Both the position numbers and the translations under genes were made by a program. Positions 1 to 9,209 of a stretch of 64,000 nucleotides of DNA are shown piece after piece. The notes beneath the pieces were generated by a model, which was not told the origin of the DNA, did not search any database, and was given only the letters and a program-made list of their open reading frames with translations. Within the stretch, counting starts at the first letter, position 1; every line of letters starts with the position of its first letter. Where the stretch lies: positions 3,628,501-3,692,500 of the forward strand of contig NZ_CP045429.1 of assembly GCF_005886805.2 (NCBI RefSeq). Reading direction: 5' to 3'. The stretch comes from Pseudoalteromonas rubra (GTDB taxonomy: Bacteria; Pseudomonadota; Gammaproteobacteria; Enterobacterales; Alteromonadaceae).

Positions 1-1
1 T

Positions 2-1069
2 GCAGCCGCAGCGAATTATCGCATCGACCAGCCTATTCCACTTGCCGCACCAGGCCTGAATCCTTATGAATCCAGTCACCGTGGGGTATTCGGCGCTGCA
101 CCACTGAGCCCGGGTGACCTAATCCAGGTCAGAATGGAATACGGTGAGGGCTTCAATGGTGACTATGTACTGGACAGCTCTGGCGCACTGACACTGCCCG
201 TTATCGAGCCCATCTATGCCGCGGGCCTGACCACCAAAGCGCTGGCACAAAAAGTTGAACTGGCGCTGATCCGGGCCAAAATTTTCCGTGCTCAAACGTT
301 AGATGTCACGGTAAAAGTAAAAACCTGGGCGGCCATTGAAGTCCCGGTGTCTGGCGCAGTGTTTTCACCGGGCCGGGTCACCATCAATGCAAAATTACCT
401 GAGCAGTTATTAGATCAGCAAGTCGCCGCGTCAGGTGATCACTCTAAGCAGCGTCTGCTGTCTGAAGCGATACGTGCTGCTGCCGGCGTACGTCCTGATG
501 CCAAGCTGGACCAGGTGATTCTGGTACGCCAGGGCTGGCGCATTGAAGCAGATTTGACCGGCATCATGACCGGACAGCCCGTTTCTGACCACGTACTGAT
601 TGCCGGCGATCAGGTCATTGTACCGAGCACCGGGTGTTTTCAACCAAATCTGGTAAAACCGTCGCAAATCACGCCCAAAGGGTTTCGGGTCTTTATGTCT
701 AACCTGATTGACTCGTCGATGAGTAACGCCAATGCGGCAATCGGTCGTTTTTCCAGTAACCTGCCATATGGCACCCGGTTATTGCAGGCCGCAATTTCAG
801 CCAACTGTGTGGGCGGTAAAGAATACACCAATGCACCACGTCGCGTCGTACTGGTCAGCAACCACCCATTGACAGGCCAAACCCAGGTCGTCGAGCGCTC
901 CGTAGAAGAACTGATGCGGATGTCTTATCGCGACCATGTTAACCCTTATGTCATGCCGAATGATGCGATTGCCTGCTATGATTCAGATATCACTAATTTG
1001 CGTGATATCGCAAAGACGCTGCTCGATATTGTGGCACCCTTCTCTTTGTTGAGTAAGGAGGACTCATGA
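2..1069 (+). CDS. Polysaccharide export protein, Wza-like (5' end outside window)
   Basis: The reading frame is open from the window edge through an internal ATG at 134, and the codons before that ATG already encode the start of the domain (the L-S-P-G-D-L-I-Q stretch), so the true start lies outside the window. The N-terminal visible part is a Poly_export domain (LSPGD motif, then a sheet ending in a VPVSGAVFSPGRV segment). SLBB-like segments follow. By family this is the periplasmic/outer-membrane export component of a Wzy-dependent capsule or exopolysaccharide system. It overlaps the next gene by 4 bases (ATGA), and an AAGGAGG ribosome site for that gene lies near its end, so the two are translationally coupled. 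The family call is good; the polysaccharide is unknown. Confidence 0.85.
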   Translation, partial: AAAANYRIDQPIPLAAPGLNPYESSHRGVFGAAPLSPGDLIQVRMEYGEGFNGDYVLDSSGALTLPVIEPIYAAGLTTKALAQKVELALIRAKIFRAQTLDVTVKVKTWAAIEVPVSGAVFSPGRVTINAKLPEQLLDQQVAASGDHSKQRLLSEAIRAAAGVRPDAKLDQVILVRQGWRIEADLTGIMTGQPVSDHVLIAGDQVIVPSTGCFQPNLVKPSQITPKGFRVFMSNLIDSSMSNANAAIGRFSSNLPYGTRLLQAAISANCVGGKEYTNAPRRVVLVSNHPLTGQTQVVERSVEELMRMSYRDHVNPYVMPNDAIACYDSDITNLRDIAKTLLDIVAPFSLLSKEDS

Positions 1070-2457
1070 ACACGCAACTACAAGTAACCACACCGTACTC
1101 ACGGTTCAGGGCGGCGGTTTACCGCACCCTTCACAAACCTTATCTGGTGACCTGCCTGGTCAGCTATGCTGTGATTTTGCTGCTGGTTTTCGCTTACCTG
1201 CAACAACCCGCAAAATACCGCAGCGACCTGGACATGGTGTTACCTGGCACAGGCGCAAACAGTAATGTATCGCTTGATGAAGTTGGCCAGGTCGTGTCAT
1301 CCACCAGCGCACCGTTTGGCAAGGGTTACAATCCCAGAGTGAATTACAAAGAAATGCTGATGAGTAAAAACCTGCTAGAGAATGCGGCCAACTCTATGGG
1401 CATGACAGCCAAAGCGTTTGGCCGTCCAAAAGTGCGTCTGACTGAGCAAACCTCAATCCTGAAAATTGAGATCACCGGGGCCAGCCCGCGTATCGCCGAG
1501 AAAAAAGCCTGGGCTTTATACAACGCATTGCAGGACCAGCTTGATCATCTTCGCGCCGATGAAGTCCAGCGTCGTGATGCCAGCATCAAGTCAGTATTAG
1601 ATCAGTACAGAGAGCGACTTAATCTTACCCGCAGCAACATTACCGATTTTCAGCAACGCTCTTTGCTGATCAGCCGGGATCAGCTTGACCAGCAAATGCG
1701 TACGCTGACAAACCTGAAAGAACAGGTTGCCATCGTTAAAGCCGAAATTGGCCGTGCTGAGTATTTTGTCGGCCAGCTCAGTGTCGATTTAGGCGTATCC
1801 CCTTCCATGGCGGGTCAGGCCTTTGTCCTGCAATCTGATGGTGAGTTCAGAGCCTATTTGTCTGAACTGGATAAAAGTGCCGCTCAATTAAGCGAATACC
1901 GCTCTCGCTGGGACGATGGTCATCCCATGGTAAAAGCGGAGCTGGCGCGTTTCGAGCAGTCAAAACTGGCGCTCAGAACCCGCTCGGAAGGTCTGGTCGG
2001 GATCAATGCAGCCCATGCATTTCACACCACAGATCTGGCGTCTAACCCGAATCGCGCACAACTGTTTGCAGATCTGATCAGCGCGTTTGCCGCCAAAAAA
2101 GGGTCTGAAGCAAAATTGATTGAGCTGGAAAATGAAGTTCAGTTACTCAATGAAAAGCTCAAAGTGTACGCCAGAGAAGCTGCCGAGCTGGAGCGCCTGG
2201 AGCGTGAATTTGATTTGGCAAAAGCGGTGTTCACCTCAGCGGTGGCGCGTCTCGAAGCCGGTAAAGCGGATATTTTTGCATCGTACCCGGTGATCCAGCT
2301 GATGTCACCACCGTCGTTGCCTGTGAACTCGTTCTCACCGAAAAAGTCCATTGCCGTAGCCGCAGCACTGGCCGCAATGATCTTCTTATCAATGGGCGTG
2401 CTAATGATCAACAAACGCCGGGTGATCATTTCCGCTGTGATGAAACAGCCAGACTAG
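1066..2457 (+). CDS. Wzz/GumC-type chain-length determinant protein
   Basis: 463 aa with the layout of polysaccharide co-polymerases: an N-terminal membrane segment at about residues 29-46, a long periplasmic region rich in coiled coil (about 165-230 and 345-385), and a C-terminal membrane segment at about 425-447 preceded by a proline-rich stretch (SPPSLPVNSFSPKKS). It stops soon after the second membrane segment, so no cytoplasmic tyrosine-kinase domain is fused, and none is encoded next to it here. Family knowledge: such proteins set chain length together with the outer-membrane exporter encoded just upstream and the polymerase just downstream. The start overlaps the upstream stop by 4 bases and has a strong AAGGAGG ribosome site. 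Confidence 0.85.
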   Translation: MNTQLQVTTPYSRFRAAVYRTLHKPYLVTCLVSYAVILLLVFAYLQQPAKYRSDLDMVLPGTGANSNVSLDEVGQVVSSTSAPFGKGYNPRVNYKEMLMSKNLLENAANSMGMTAKAFGRPKVRLTEQTSILKIEITGASPRIAEKKAWALYNALQDQLDHLRADEVQRRDASIKSVLDQYRERLNLTRSNITDFQQRSLLISRDQLDQQMRTLTNLKEQVAIVKAEIGRAEYFVGQLSVDLGVSPSMAGQAFVLQSDGEFRAYLSELDKSAAQLSEYRSRWDDGHPMVKAELARFEQSKLALRTRSEGLVGINAAHAFHTTDLASNPNRAQLFADLISAFAAKKGSEAKLIELENEVQLLNEKLKVYAREAAELERLEREFDLAKAVFTSAVARLEAGKADIFASYPVIQLMSPPSLPVNSFSPKKSIAVAAALAAMIFLSMGVLMINKRRVIISAVMKQPD

Positions 2458-2469
2458 CCGGAGGCAAGC

Positions 2470-3753
2470 ATGCTATTCACCGCCTATTTACCCTTCAAGG
2501 ACAAGCGCTTTATCAGCACAGAAGAAAAATTGGTCTGGGCGGGTCTGGTGCTTACCTACCCCACTTTTATGCTGGGCATGCTGTACGTGATGGGCTCCAT
2601 CATCGGCTGGTTGATTTTTATGGTGGTCTTAATGCGCTGCTATCTGGACCTGCGTGCTAAGCCTCGCCCACTGTCACCGATGATATGGATGTGGATCATC
2701 GCCATGTTACTGATGCTCGTGGCTTTGCTAGTCGCACACAGCGAATGGTCTTTGGGCACCGGACAAACCATTAAGTCCACCATTGGCTGGATGAAGGGCT
2801 GGGCACTGCTGGCTATTTTTCCTGTCATTGCGGCACTTGCAAAAATTCGCAAAGAAGTGGTGATCCGCGGGGTCTGTATTGTCGCCATTCACACGCTGAT
2901 TTTCTCTTTTATTTCAGTGGCATTTTATGTCGTCAAGTTACCCGGTGATATTTTCCTGTCGCCATTGAAGGTCATCGGCGGACCAGGGGAAAGCTTTTTC
3001 ATGGTCAGCTTTTACGGCATTAACCCCGAGACGGGCGCCGGGCGTTGGCGCTTCTTTACACCCTGGGCTCCGGCGGCCGGATTTATGGCCTGCATTTACT
3101 TGGTCTTTTGTCTGCAAGAAACAAATAGCCGAATTCGCCGTTGGGCCATTGCTGGCTGCTGGGCCATGCTATTGTTATCGCAATCCCGCGCTGGCATCGC
3201 CATTTTCATTATGCTGTTTCCATTGGTGCTGTTCAGCGATAAGTTTAAAGAGCCCTGGATGCTGCTACTGCTTGGGATTACCATCCCTATCATATTGCTA
3301 CTCGGTGAACCCATCTACAATTCAATCATGGATTCTTACGAGGCCGTGAAACAACAGCGCCCGGGCTCTACCAGAGTGCGCAAAGCGCTGGCCAACATTG
3401 CCATTCAACGCTGGCAGGCAGAAGCGCCTATCTGGGGCCATGGCATTGTTGAGCGCGGGCCCAAAATGGTGGAATTTATGCCGATTGGCTCACACCACAG
3501 CTGGTATGGGCTGTTGTTTGTCAAAGGTATGGTTGGCGCGGTTGCGCTGGCTGTCCCTATGCTGGTTTCGAGTGTCTATTTGCTGTGGGCATCGCAAGAT
3601 TCAAAAACAGCGCAGACTGCGCTGTGTCTGATGGCAGTGTTGGTCTGCTACAGCTTTTTTGAGAATTTGGAGATCCTGTCGTATCTCTACTGGCCTGCCC
3701 TGTTGTGGTTTGGTTTTGCATTTAGCAACAAACGCTCATCAATGGCAATGTAA
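2470..3753 (+). CDS. Wzy/WaaL-like O-antigen polymerase or ligase family membrane protein
   Basis: 427 aa, hydrophobic throughout, with about ten to twelve predicted membrane segments. A larger hydrophilic loop lies around residues 280-345 and contains RPGSTRVRKALANIA and a GHGIVERGP segment. This layout, with a long periplasmic loop carrying Arg and His residues, is that of O-antigen ligase/polymerase (Wzy_C) proteins. It begins 12 bases after the Wzz-like gene with a GGAGG site, so it belongs to the same operon. It probably polymerises the repeat unit exported by the two upstream products; ligase versus polymerase cannot be decided from sequence. Its last 67 bases overlap the convergent NYN gene. 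Confidence 0.8.
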   Translation: MLFTAYLPFKDKRFISTEEKLVWAGLVLTYPTFMLGMLYVMGSIIGWLIFMVVLMRCYLDLRAKPRPLSPMIWMWIIAMLLMLVALLVAHSEWSLGTGQTIKSTIGWMKGWALLAIFPVIAALAKIRKEVVIRGVCIVAIHTLIFSFISVAFYVVKLPGDIFLSPLKVIGGPGESFFMVSFYGINPETGAGRWRFFTPWAPAAGFMACIYLVFCLQETNSRIRRWAIAGCWAMLLLSQSRAGIAIFIMLFPLVLFSDKFKEPWMLLLLGITIPIILLLGEPIYNSIMDSYEAVKQQRPGSTRVRKALANIAIQRWQAEAPIWGHGIVERGPKMVEFMPIGSHHSWYGLLFVKGMVGAVALAVPMLVSSVYLLWASQDSKTAQTALCLMAVLVCYSFFENLEILSYLYWPALLWFGFAFSNKRSSMAM

Positions 3754-4193
3754 CGGGTGGCTGCGCGCTTCAGCGAGTTAGCAGTGAGCTGAGGCACGCC
3801 GTACACTTCGACCTCACAGTTATGACGGCTGCGAATACGCTCGGCGAGTAAGTCAAAGTCGCCATCCCCGGTCAGCAACACCACCACATCACAATGTGGC
3901 GCACACTCCATGGCATCCAGGGTGATCCCCACATCCCAGTCACATTTGGCCGAGCCATCGGCGCGCTGAATATAGGGCTTTTGTTTAACCTCAAAGCCGA
4001 TGGCTCTGAGAATATTCTGAAACTGTTGCTGCTTAGGCGCGTTGGGCTCGCTGGAATAGGCCAAAGCACGATACAAAGTGCGGTCTTTTAATACCGTCTC
4101 CCAGAAGCCGTTATAATCAAAGCTTCTGCCATAAGCCTGCCTGGTGGTGTAGTAAATGTTCTGGACATCGACCAGAATGGCGATTTTTTTCAT
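3687..4193 (-). CDS. NYN-domain (LabA/DUF88-like) putative ribonuclease
   Basis: 168 aa, the whole length being one NYN/PIN-like domain. It starts with the conserved strand and acidic residue (KKIAILVDVQNIYY). Aspartates follow in CDWDVGITLDA and in VVLLTGDGDFDLLAERIRSR, which together build the metal-binding acidic pocket of this fold. Family knowledge: LabA/DUF88 proteins are metal-dependent RNases or regulators of poorly known role. It lies 25 bases downstream of the small gene at 4219-4557 on the same strand and probably shares its transcript. Its 3' end overlaps the convergent polysaccharide polymerase gene by 67 bases. Confidence 0.8.
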   Translation of the reverse strand: MKKIAILVDVQNIYYTTRQAYGRSFDYNGFWETVLKDRTLYRALAYSSEPNAPKQQQFQNILRAIGFEVKQKPYIQRADGSAKCDWDVGITLDAMECAPHCDVVVLLTGDGDFDLLAERIRSRHNCEVEVYGVPQLTANSLKRAATRYIAIDERLLLNAKPNHNRAGQ

Positions 4194-4218
4194 GCTGTTA
4201 CGGACCTTTTAGGTTCAT

Positions 4219-4557
4219 TCATGATGACGGCCGTGCACCACACTGAGTGTCAATGAATGCATTTATGCCCTCGTAATAAAATTGCTTGCCCAGCTCGGGC
4301 TGTTGCGTGATTGCTTTACCCAGTGCAGCCAGTAACGTGTCCGGGTTCCAGGCTTGCAGACACTGGCTATCAACCCCATGCGGTGGATTCAGTTTGAGCG
4401 CATCAAGAAAGCCAAATAAATAACCCTGGCAACCCTGCCTGAGTGCACTGTGCTGCTCGGAGCGACAGTCATCGACAAAGTGCATAAGCCGACTTGGCTG
4501 ATAAGCCTCACTATGAAAACTTAACCAGGCCAACGTAAAGATCACTCTTACCCGCAC
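4219..4557 (-). CDS. Small secreted protein, Rap1a-like
   Basis: 112 aa, starting at GTG with a GGGAG ribosome site about 7 bases upstream; no ATG start is available in frame. The first about 18 residues look like a short signal peptide ending at an Ala. The rest contains four cysteines and a C-Q-G-Y-L-F-G-F-L-D-A segment, then a helix-rich part and a final cysteine. This resembles Rap1a/Tai-type small periplasmic proteins, which carry a C-x-G-Y-x-x-G motif. The resemblance is by eye. Not all Rap1a-like proteins are immunity proteins, and no matching toxin is nearby, so no function is assigned beyond the family hint. Confidence 0.55.
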   Translation of the reverse strand: MRVRVIFTLAWLSFHSEAYQPSRLMHFVDDCRSEQHSALRQGCQGYLFGFLDALKLNPPHGVDSQCLQAWNPDTLLAALGKAITQQPELGKQFYYEGINAFIDTQCGARPSS

Positions 4558-4730
4558 ATTAGGCTCCCTCTCATCAGGCTGCGTATCGGCTGCATAATGA
4601 CCCTACTATATCACAGACCCCTGCCAGTGGGGGTCATAAATAAGACGTTAAAAATTCACAACGTTTACATTCCCAATACACTTGTTCCCCGGATAATCCC
4701 GCGTTTCGTTTAATTACCAAGGAAACTACT

Positions 4731-7379
4731 ATGACCTATTCTCTACGAATACTGTCTCTGGGCCTGGTGCTGACGCTCGGTCAGGCACACGCCCACACCG
4801 AAGGGCTGGCAGTCCACCCCTATTTGCAATCTGCAACCCCGACCAGCATCTGGATCAAATGGGAAACCAGCAGTGGTGATGAGTCCATTGTAGAATGGGG
4901 CACCACCGCTGAGCTGGGCCAGCAAGCCAGCGGCACCAGTGAAACCGGTTATCTGCTGAGTCGTATCCATGAGGTCCAATTAACAAATCTTGCACCGGAT
5001 AGCGTGTATTTCTACCGGGTCAGAACCGGTGATACTTACAGCCATATTCACCAGTTCAGAACCCCACCGCTGGCCTCTGCCGAGAAGAGCAGCCGTATTC
5101 TGGCAGTCAGTGACATGCAGCGAGACTCGGGGAACCCGGGCAAATTTGGCGAGATCATTAATCAGGGTGTATTGCCTTATGTGCAACAGGCATTGGGACT
5201 TGCGTTACACGATGGCCTGAATATGACCCTGATCCCCGGCGATTTAGTCGACAATGGCCAGGATTACAACAGCTGGCGCACCAGCTTCTTTTCCCCCATT
5301 GCAGCGCTGGCCAGCTCCGTGCCGCTGTATCCTGCCCCCGGCAATCACGAGCGTGATACTCCAACCTACTTTAAATACTTCCGGCTGCCAGAAAACGGCA
5401 CACCCGGCTATGAAGAACACTGGTGGTATCAGGACCATTCCAATATCCGGGTGCTGTCACTCGACACCAATACCAATTACCGTATTGATGAACAGCTCGT
5501 CTGGCTGGATAAAGTACTGGCTGAAACCTGTCTGCGTGCGCAAACCGATTTTGTCTTCGCGCAGATGCACCACCCGCATAAATCTGAAATGTGGATTGCC
5601 GGTGAGACCGATTACAGCGGCAAAATTGTTGAACGCCTTGAGGCCTTTTCAACGCGCTGCAACAAACCGAGTATTCACTTTTTTGGCCACACTCACGCCT
5701 ATTCTCGCGGCACCAGCCGAGATCACAATCACACTATGGTGAATGTGGCTTCCGCAGGGGGCAACCTGGATTACTTTGGCGAGTTTGCCCAGCGCGACTA
5801 CACGGAATTCTCTGTCAGTGAAGACGAATATGGCTTTGTGGTAGTAGATGTTACCGCCGGTGACAATCCGGCTTTCGAACTTAAACGCATTTCAATGGGC
5901 GATGAGCAGGTGCCACTGAACAGTCAGATCAAGGACACACTGACTGTAAGGTTAAACAACACTGCACCGTTTACGCCTGAAATATTGGCCCCCACAGGAC
6001 AAGTCCCGGCCAGTTGTGCCAACGCAGTCGCAACCTTATTTGCAGATCCCGATAAAGATCTGTTTGGTGCTGCGCACTGGCAATTGAGCAGTCACTGCGA
6101 TGACTTCAGCCAGCCGCTGATCGATACCTGGTATCAGCATGAAAATATCTGGGATGGGGTTGATACCCGTGCAGGCCTCGCACCTAACCGCTTTGCACTG
6201 GGTCAGCTCACGCCTGGCGCGCAGTATTGCGTTCGCATGCGCATGCGAGACCGCTCGCTGGCCTGGAGTGACTGGTCACAACCGCAGTCATTTACCACCA
6301 CTGATAGCGCACAACTGACCGACAACCTGCTACAAAACCCAGGCGCAGAACTGGGCACCGACAGCTGGCTAGGTGAAGGGCCGTTGGAAAGCCTGACAGA
6401 TAAAGCCTGTGGTTCCGTTTCCCCTTATCAGGGTGAACGCTTCTTTGCCGTCGGTGGTGTTTGTGATAATGAACGCCAAAGCGGACGCGCATATCAGCGT
6501 GTTGATGTCAGCAACTGGGCTGCCAATATTGACAATGGCACCCTAAAAGCCCTGTACTCGGGCATGCTACGTAGCTGGGGTGGCAGCGATATTCCCGCGT
6601 TTGCCCTTGAATTTCGTGATGCAGATCTGGCGCTGTTGAGCAGCACACCTGAAGTTAAAGGCGGGACTGCCAGCTGGCAGGCCTATGTCCAGGAAGCGCC
6701 GCTGCCCACCAATACCCGTTATATCGATTTCGTCCTGACAGGCCAGCGTACCAGTGGTACCGACAATGATAGCTATTTTGACAACTTAGCACTCAAGCTG
6801 GCCGAGCAAAGTGACTGCGCCACAGTGTCGGATCAGGGACCTGCTGGCGTGGCGGAAGAATACATTACTCAGCAACCAGGCAACTCAGCCAATCTGCTGC
6901 AAAACCCGGGTGCTGAAGCCGGTATCCAGGGCTGGAGCGGCGCAGGTCCCATAGAGTCTCTGACAGCTCAACAATGTGACTCTATTCCCCCTGCGACTGG
7001 CGAGCGGTTTTTTGCCGTCGGTGGCGTGTGTACAGGGGAGTCGGCTCAGGGCCAGATCAGTCAGACACTGTCTGTGCAGCACTACAGCCGATTAATCGAA
7101 GCAGGCCGGGTCAGCGTCAGTTATGGCGGTCAACTTCGCAATTACAGTGGTAAGGATGTGCCCGCCATTCAGCTGCGTTTCCTCGATAACCGTCGTCAAT
7201 GGGTGAGTGACAGTGAAAAGCTCGACACAACGGCTGCACAGTGGACAAGCGTATCCGGGCAAACACAGCTACCCAAGGGCACAGCCTATATTGAGTTTGT
7301 CCTACAAGGGACGCGTAATCAGGGCAGCGACAATGACAGCTACTTTGATGATTTAATATTACAAGTGCTTGTTGATTAA
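4731..7379 (+). CDS. Secreted purple-acid-phosphatase-like metallophosphoesterase with duplicated C-terminal domain
   Basis: 882 aa with a clear signal peptide (about residues 1-22, ending AHA). Residues about 26-110 form a fibronectin-like purple acid phosphatase N-terminal domain. Residues about 120-330 form the calcineurin-like phosphoesterase, with its metal-ligand blocks visible in order: VSDMQRD, PGDLVDNG, PGNHERD, QMHHPH and FFGHTHAYSRG. A second fibronectin-like region covers about 415-535. The tail holds two copies of a domain of about 145 residues, starting near 545 and 730, each opening with NLLQNPGAE and containing GERFFAVGGVC and DNDSYFDDL-type segments. These tails look like carbohydrate- or surface-binding modules. 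The enzyme should act outside the cell or in the periplasm on phosphoesters; the substrate is unknown. Ribosome site AAGGAA. Confidence 0.85.
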   Translation: MTYSLRILSLGLVLTLGQAHAHTEGLAVHPYLQSATPTSIWIKWETSSGDESIVEWGTTAELGQQASGTSETGYLLSRIHEVQLTNLAPDSVYFYRVRTGDTYSHIHQFRTPPLASAEKSSRILAVSDMQRDSGNPGKFGEIINQGVLPYVQQALGLALHDGLNMTLIPGDLVDNGQDYNSWRTSFFSPIAALASSVPLYPAPGNHERDTPTYFKYFRLPENGTPGYEEHWWYQDHSNIRVLSLDTNTNYRIDEQLVWLDKVLAETCLRAQTDFVFAQMHHPHKSEMWIAGETDYSGKIVERLEAFSTRCNKPSIHFFGHTHAYSRGTSRDHNHTMVNVASAGGNLDYFGEFAQRDYTEFSVSEDEYGFVVVDVTAGDNPAFELKRISMGDEQVPLNSQIKDTLTVRLNNTAPFTPEILAPTGQVPASCANAVATLFADPDKDLFGAAHWQLSSHCDDFSQPLIDTWYQHENIWDGVDTRAGLAPNRFALGQLTPGAQYCVRMRMRDRSLAWSDWSQPQSFTTTDSAQLTDNLLQNPGAELGTDSWLGEGPLESLTDKACGSVSPYQGERFFAVGGVCDNERQSGRAYQRVDVSNWAANIDNGTLKALYSGMLRSWGGSDIPAFALEFRDADLALLSSTPEVKGGTASWQAYVQEAPLPTNTRYIDFVLTGQRTSGTDNDSYFDNLALKLAEQSDCATVSDQGPAGVAEEYITQQPGNSANLLQNPGAEAGIQGWSGAGPIESLTAQQCDSIPPATGERFFAVGGVCTGESAQGQISQTLSVQHYSRLIEAGRVSVSYGGQLRNYSGKDVPAIQLRFLDNRRQWVSDSEKLDTTAAQWTSVSGQTQLPKGTAYIEFVLQGTRNQGSDNDSYFDDLILQVLVD

Positions 7380-7386
7380 GCCATCC

Positions 7387-7408
7387 GCCGCCGATCCACA
7401 TCGGCGGC
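7387..7408 (+). terminator. Hairpin after the metallophosphoesterase gene
   Basis: A perfect 9-bp stem (GCCGCCGAT / ATCGGCGGC) with a 4-base loop starts 7 bases after the stop codon. Only a weak T-rich stretch follows (ATCTTGAACTTTT), so it may be a Rho-independent terminator of moderate strength. Confidence 0.6.
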
Positions 7409-7546
7409 ATCTTGAACTTTTCGCATCATGACACTTTTTTGATTGTTTTTTACACTTTCCCGGTCCGGTATCTGATACATTCAATTTGCGTAAAAATCAT
7501 CCCATTTACGTCCCCTCATTTTATACAACATAAAAAGGAAGTGTTT

Positions 7547-9166
7547 ATGGAACACAATAAAAAGCAATCAGGCGAACATATCGCCACCTCACGACGTCAT
7601 TTTCTCAAATCATCCCTGGCTATGGGCGGTGCCGTTGGTGCAGCCCCACTGATGCTCAGCAACCCCGCTGCCGCCAGTCCTCAGTATGGTCAGTATCACA
7701 AAGTGTATGCCGACGACCCCAGATATCTCTCTATGCTCACCGGTTCTAACCTGAGGTTTCCCAATCAGCCTGGCTATATCGCGGCATGCAGCTCTGCCCA
7801 TGAAGTGTACATGGCTGCCACAGAGGCCGTGGCAAATAACCTCAGGCTCACTGTGCGCTCTGGGGGACATTGCTATGAAGGCTTTGTGGTGAATGATCAG
7901 GGTGTGGTTATTGACCTCAGCAATATGGATCGAGTCTATCGCAGCGATGATCACTATGTCGTTGAAGCAGGCGCTTCTTTAGGACATACCTATAAAACCC
8001 TGTTTAAGGAATTTGGCGTGATCATTCCTGGCGGCTCCTGCTTTGGCGTCGGTGTTGGTGGTCACGTTTGCGGTGGCGGATTCGGCATTCATTCCAGACA
8101 ATACGGACTCAGCAGTGACTACCTGGTGGGAGTGGAATTAATCACCTTTGATCAATGGGGCGGACAGGCCAACTATCCGCGCAGCTATTTTAAAGGTCAA
8201 TCAGCAAAAGCTGACGAAATTGTCTGGGCACATCAGGGTGGTGGGGGAGGCAACTTCGGCATAGTGACTAAGTATTTCTTCAAAGACCTGCCCCCTGTGC
8301 CGGCATATATCCACCTACAGGAAATTGCCCTGCCCTGGCACTTGTTCGATTATAATCAGTTCGCCCAGCTACTGCGTAATTATGGCGAATTCTGGTACAC
8401 ACATAACGGCCCCGATAGCCGATTTAATGCATTACACACTTCCATGGCACTACCCAACTCAGTGGCTGGCAGCGGCGACATTCGACTATCCCTGTATTGT
8501 AGTGGCGATCCTGCCCTGATTGATGAATTTATCGATGCCTTGTTTACCCCAGAACAACTCACGGAGGCAAAAAAGGGGCTACGTACCACCAATCATATGG
8601 GCTTGCAGGAACAGGAAAACGCCCCTCAACGTCCGGTGCCGCCGGGCAGTTATTTTAGCATGCCCTGGTGGTATGGCACTCAGTATGGCGCTGGGACACT
8701 GGTTGGCGCACGGGGTAAGAATAAATCGGCTTATATGAAACAGCCTTTTCCCGACACACAAATTCAAACACTCTGGCAAACACTGCGCCATGGCGACTAC
8801 CTGAGCCCAGGCGGCATGCTACAGTTGTCTTCTTATGGCGGCCAGATCAACGCGATATCGGATACCGACACTGCCGTTTCCCACCGCGATTCCATTATGA
8901 AACTTCAGTATCAAACCTACTGGTTTGATGCGGCCCAGGACCCCTATCACATAGGCTGGATCAATGGCTTTTATCATGCCATGTACGGCGCTAAGGGGCC
9001 GCTGGCCGACGAAGTGATGGATGGCTGTTATGTGAATTATGCCGATGTCGATATCCCGAACTGGCAGCATTTATATTACAAACACAACTATGCTAAACTT
9101 CAACAAGTTAAACGCAAGCTAGATCCTCATAACAAGCTCAACCATGCTCAGTCTATAGAGGTTTAG
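7547..9166 (+). CDS. Tat-exported berberine-bridge-type FAD-dependent oxidoreductase
   Basis: 539 aa from the ATG at 7547, chosen because AAAAAGGAAG sits just upstream; a longer TTG reading from 7412 has no ribosome site and would bury the signal. A twin-arginine signal (SRRHFLKSS, then a hydrophobic stretch and an AAA cut site) predicts export folded with cofactor. The FAD_binding_4 domain follows. RSGGHCYEG carries the histidine that family members use for covalent FAD attachment. GSCFGVGVGGHVCGGGFG places a cysteine where bicovalent berberine-bridge enzymes bind the flavin a second time. The C-terminal BBE motif (YAKLQQVKRKLDPHNKLNH) is complete. Such enzymes oxidise alcohols, sugars or alkaloid-like substrates with oxygen; the substrate here is unknown. 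Confidence 0.85.
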   Translation: MEHNKKQSGEHIATSRRHFLKSSLAMGGAVGAAPLMLSNPAAASPQYGQYHKVYADDPRYLSMLTGSNLRFPNQPGYIAACSSAHEVYMAATEAVANNLRLTVRSGGHCYEGFVVNDQGVVIDLSNMDRVYRSDDHYVVEAGASLGHTYKTLFKEFGVIIPGGSCFGVGVGGHVCGGGFGIHSRQYGLSSDYLVGVELITFDQWGGQANYPRSYFKGQSAKADEIVWAHQGGGGGNFGIVTKYFFKDLPPVPAYIHLQEIALPWHLFDYNQFAQLLRNYGEFWYTHNGPDSRFNALHTSMALPNSVAGSGDIRLSLYCSGDPALIDEFIDALFTPEQLTEAKKGLRTTNHMGLQEQENAPQRPVPPGSYFSMPWWYGTQYGAGTLVGARGKNKSAYMKQPFPDTQIQTLWQTLRHGDYLSPGGMLQLSSYGGQINAISDTDTAVSHRDSIMKLQYQTYWFDAAQDPYHIGWINGFYHAMYGAKGPLADEVMDGCYVNYADVDIPNWQHLYYKHNYAKLQQVKRKLDPHNKLNHAQSIEV

Positions 9167-9177
9167 CAGATTATTTT

Positions 9178-9198
9178 GAGGCCTTCCATGGCCTCTTT
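9178..9198 (+). terminator. Short hairpin between convergent genes
   Basis: A 6-bp stem GAGGCC/GGCCTC with a 6-base loop is followed by TTT. It lies 12 bases after the oxidase stop codon and before the end of the convergent M20 gene. The stem is short, so the call is tentative. Confidence 0.45.
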
Positions 9199-9209
9199 CT
9201 GCCACTGCT

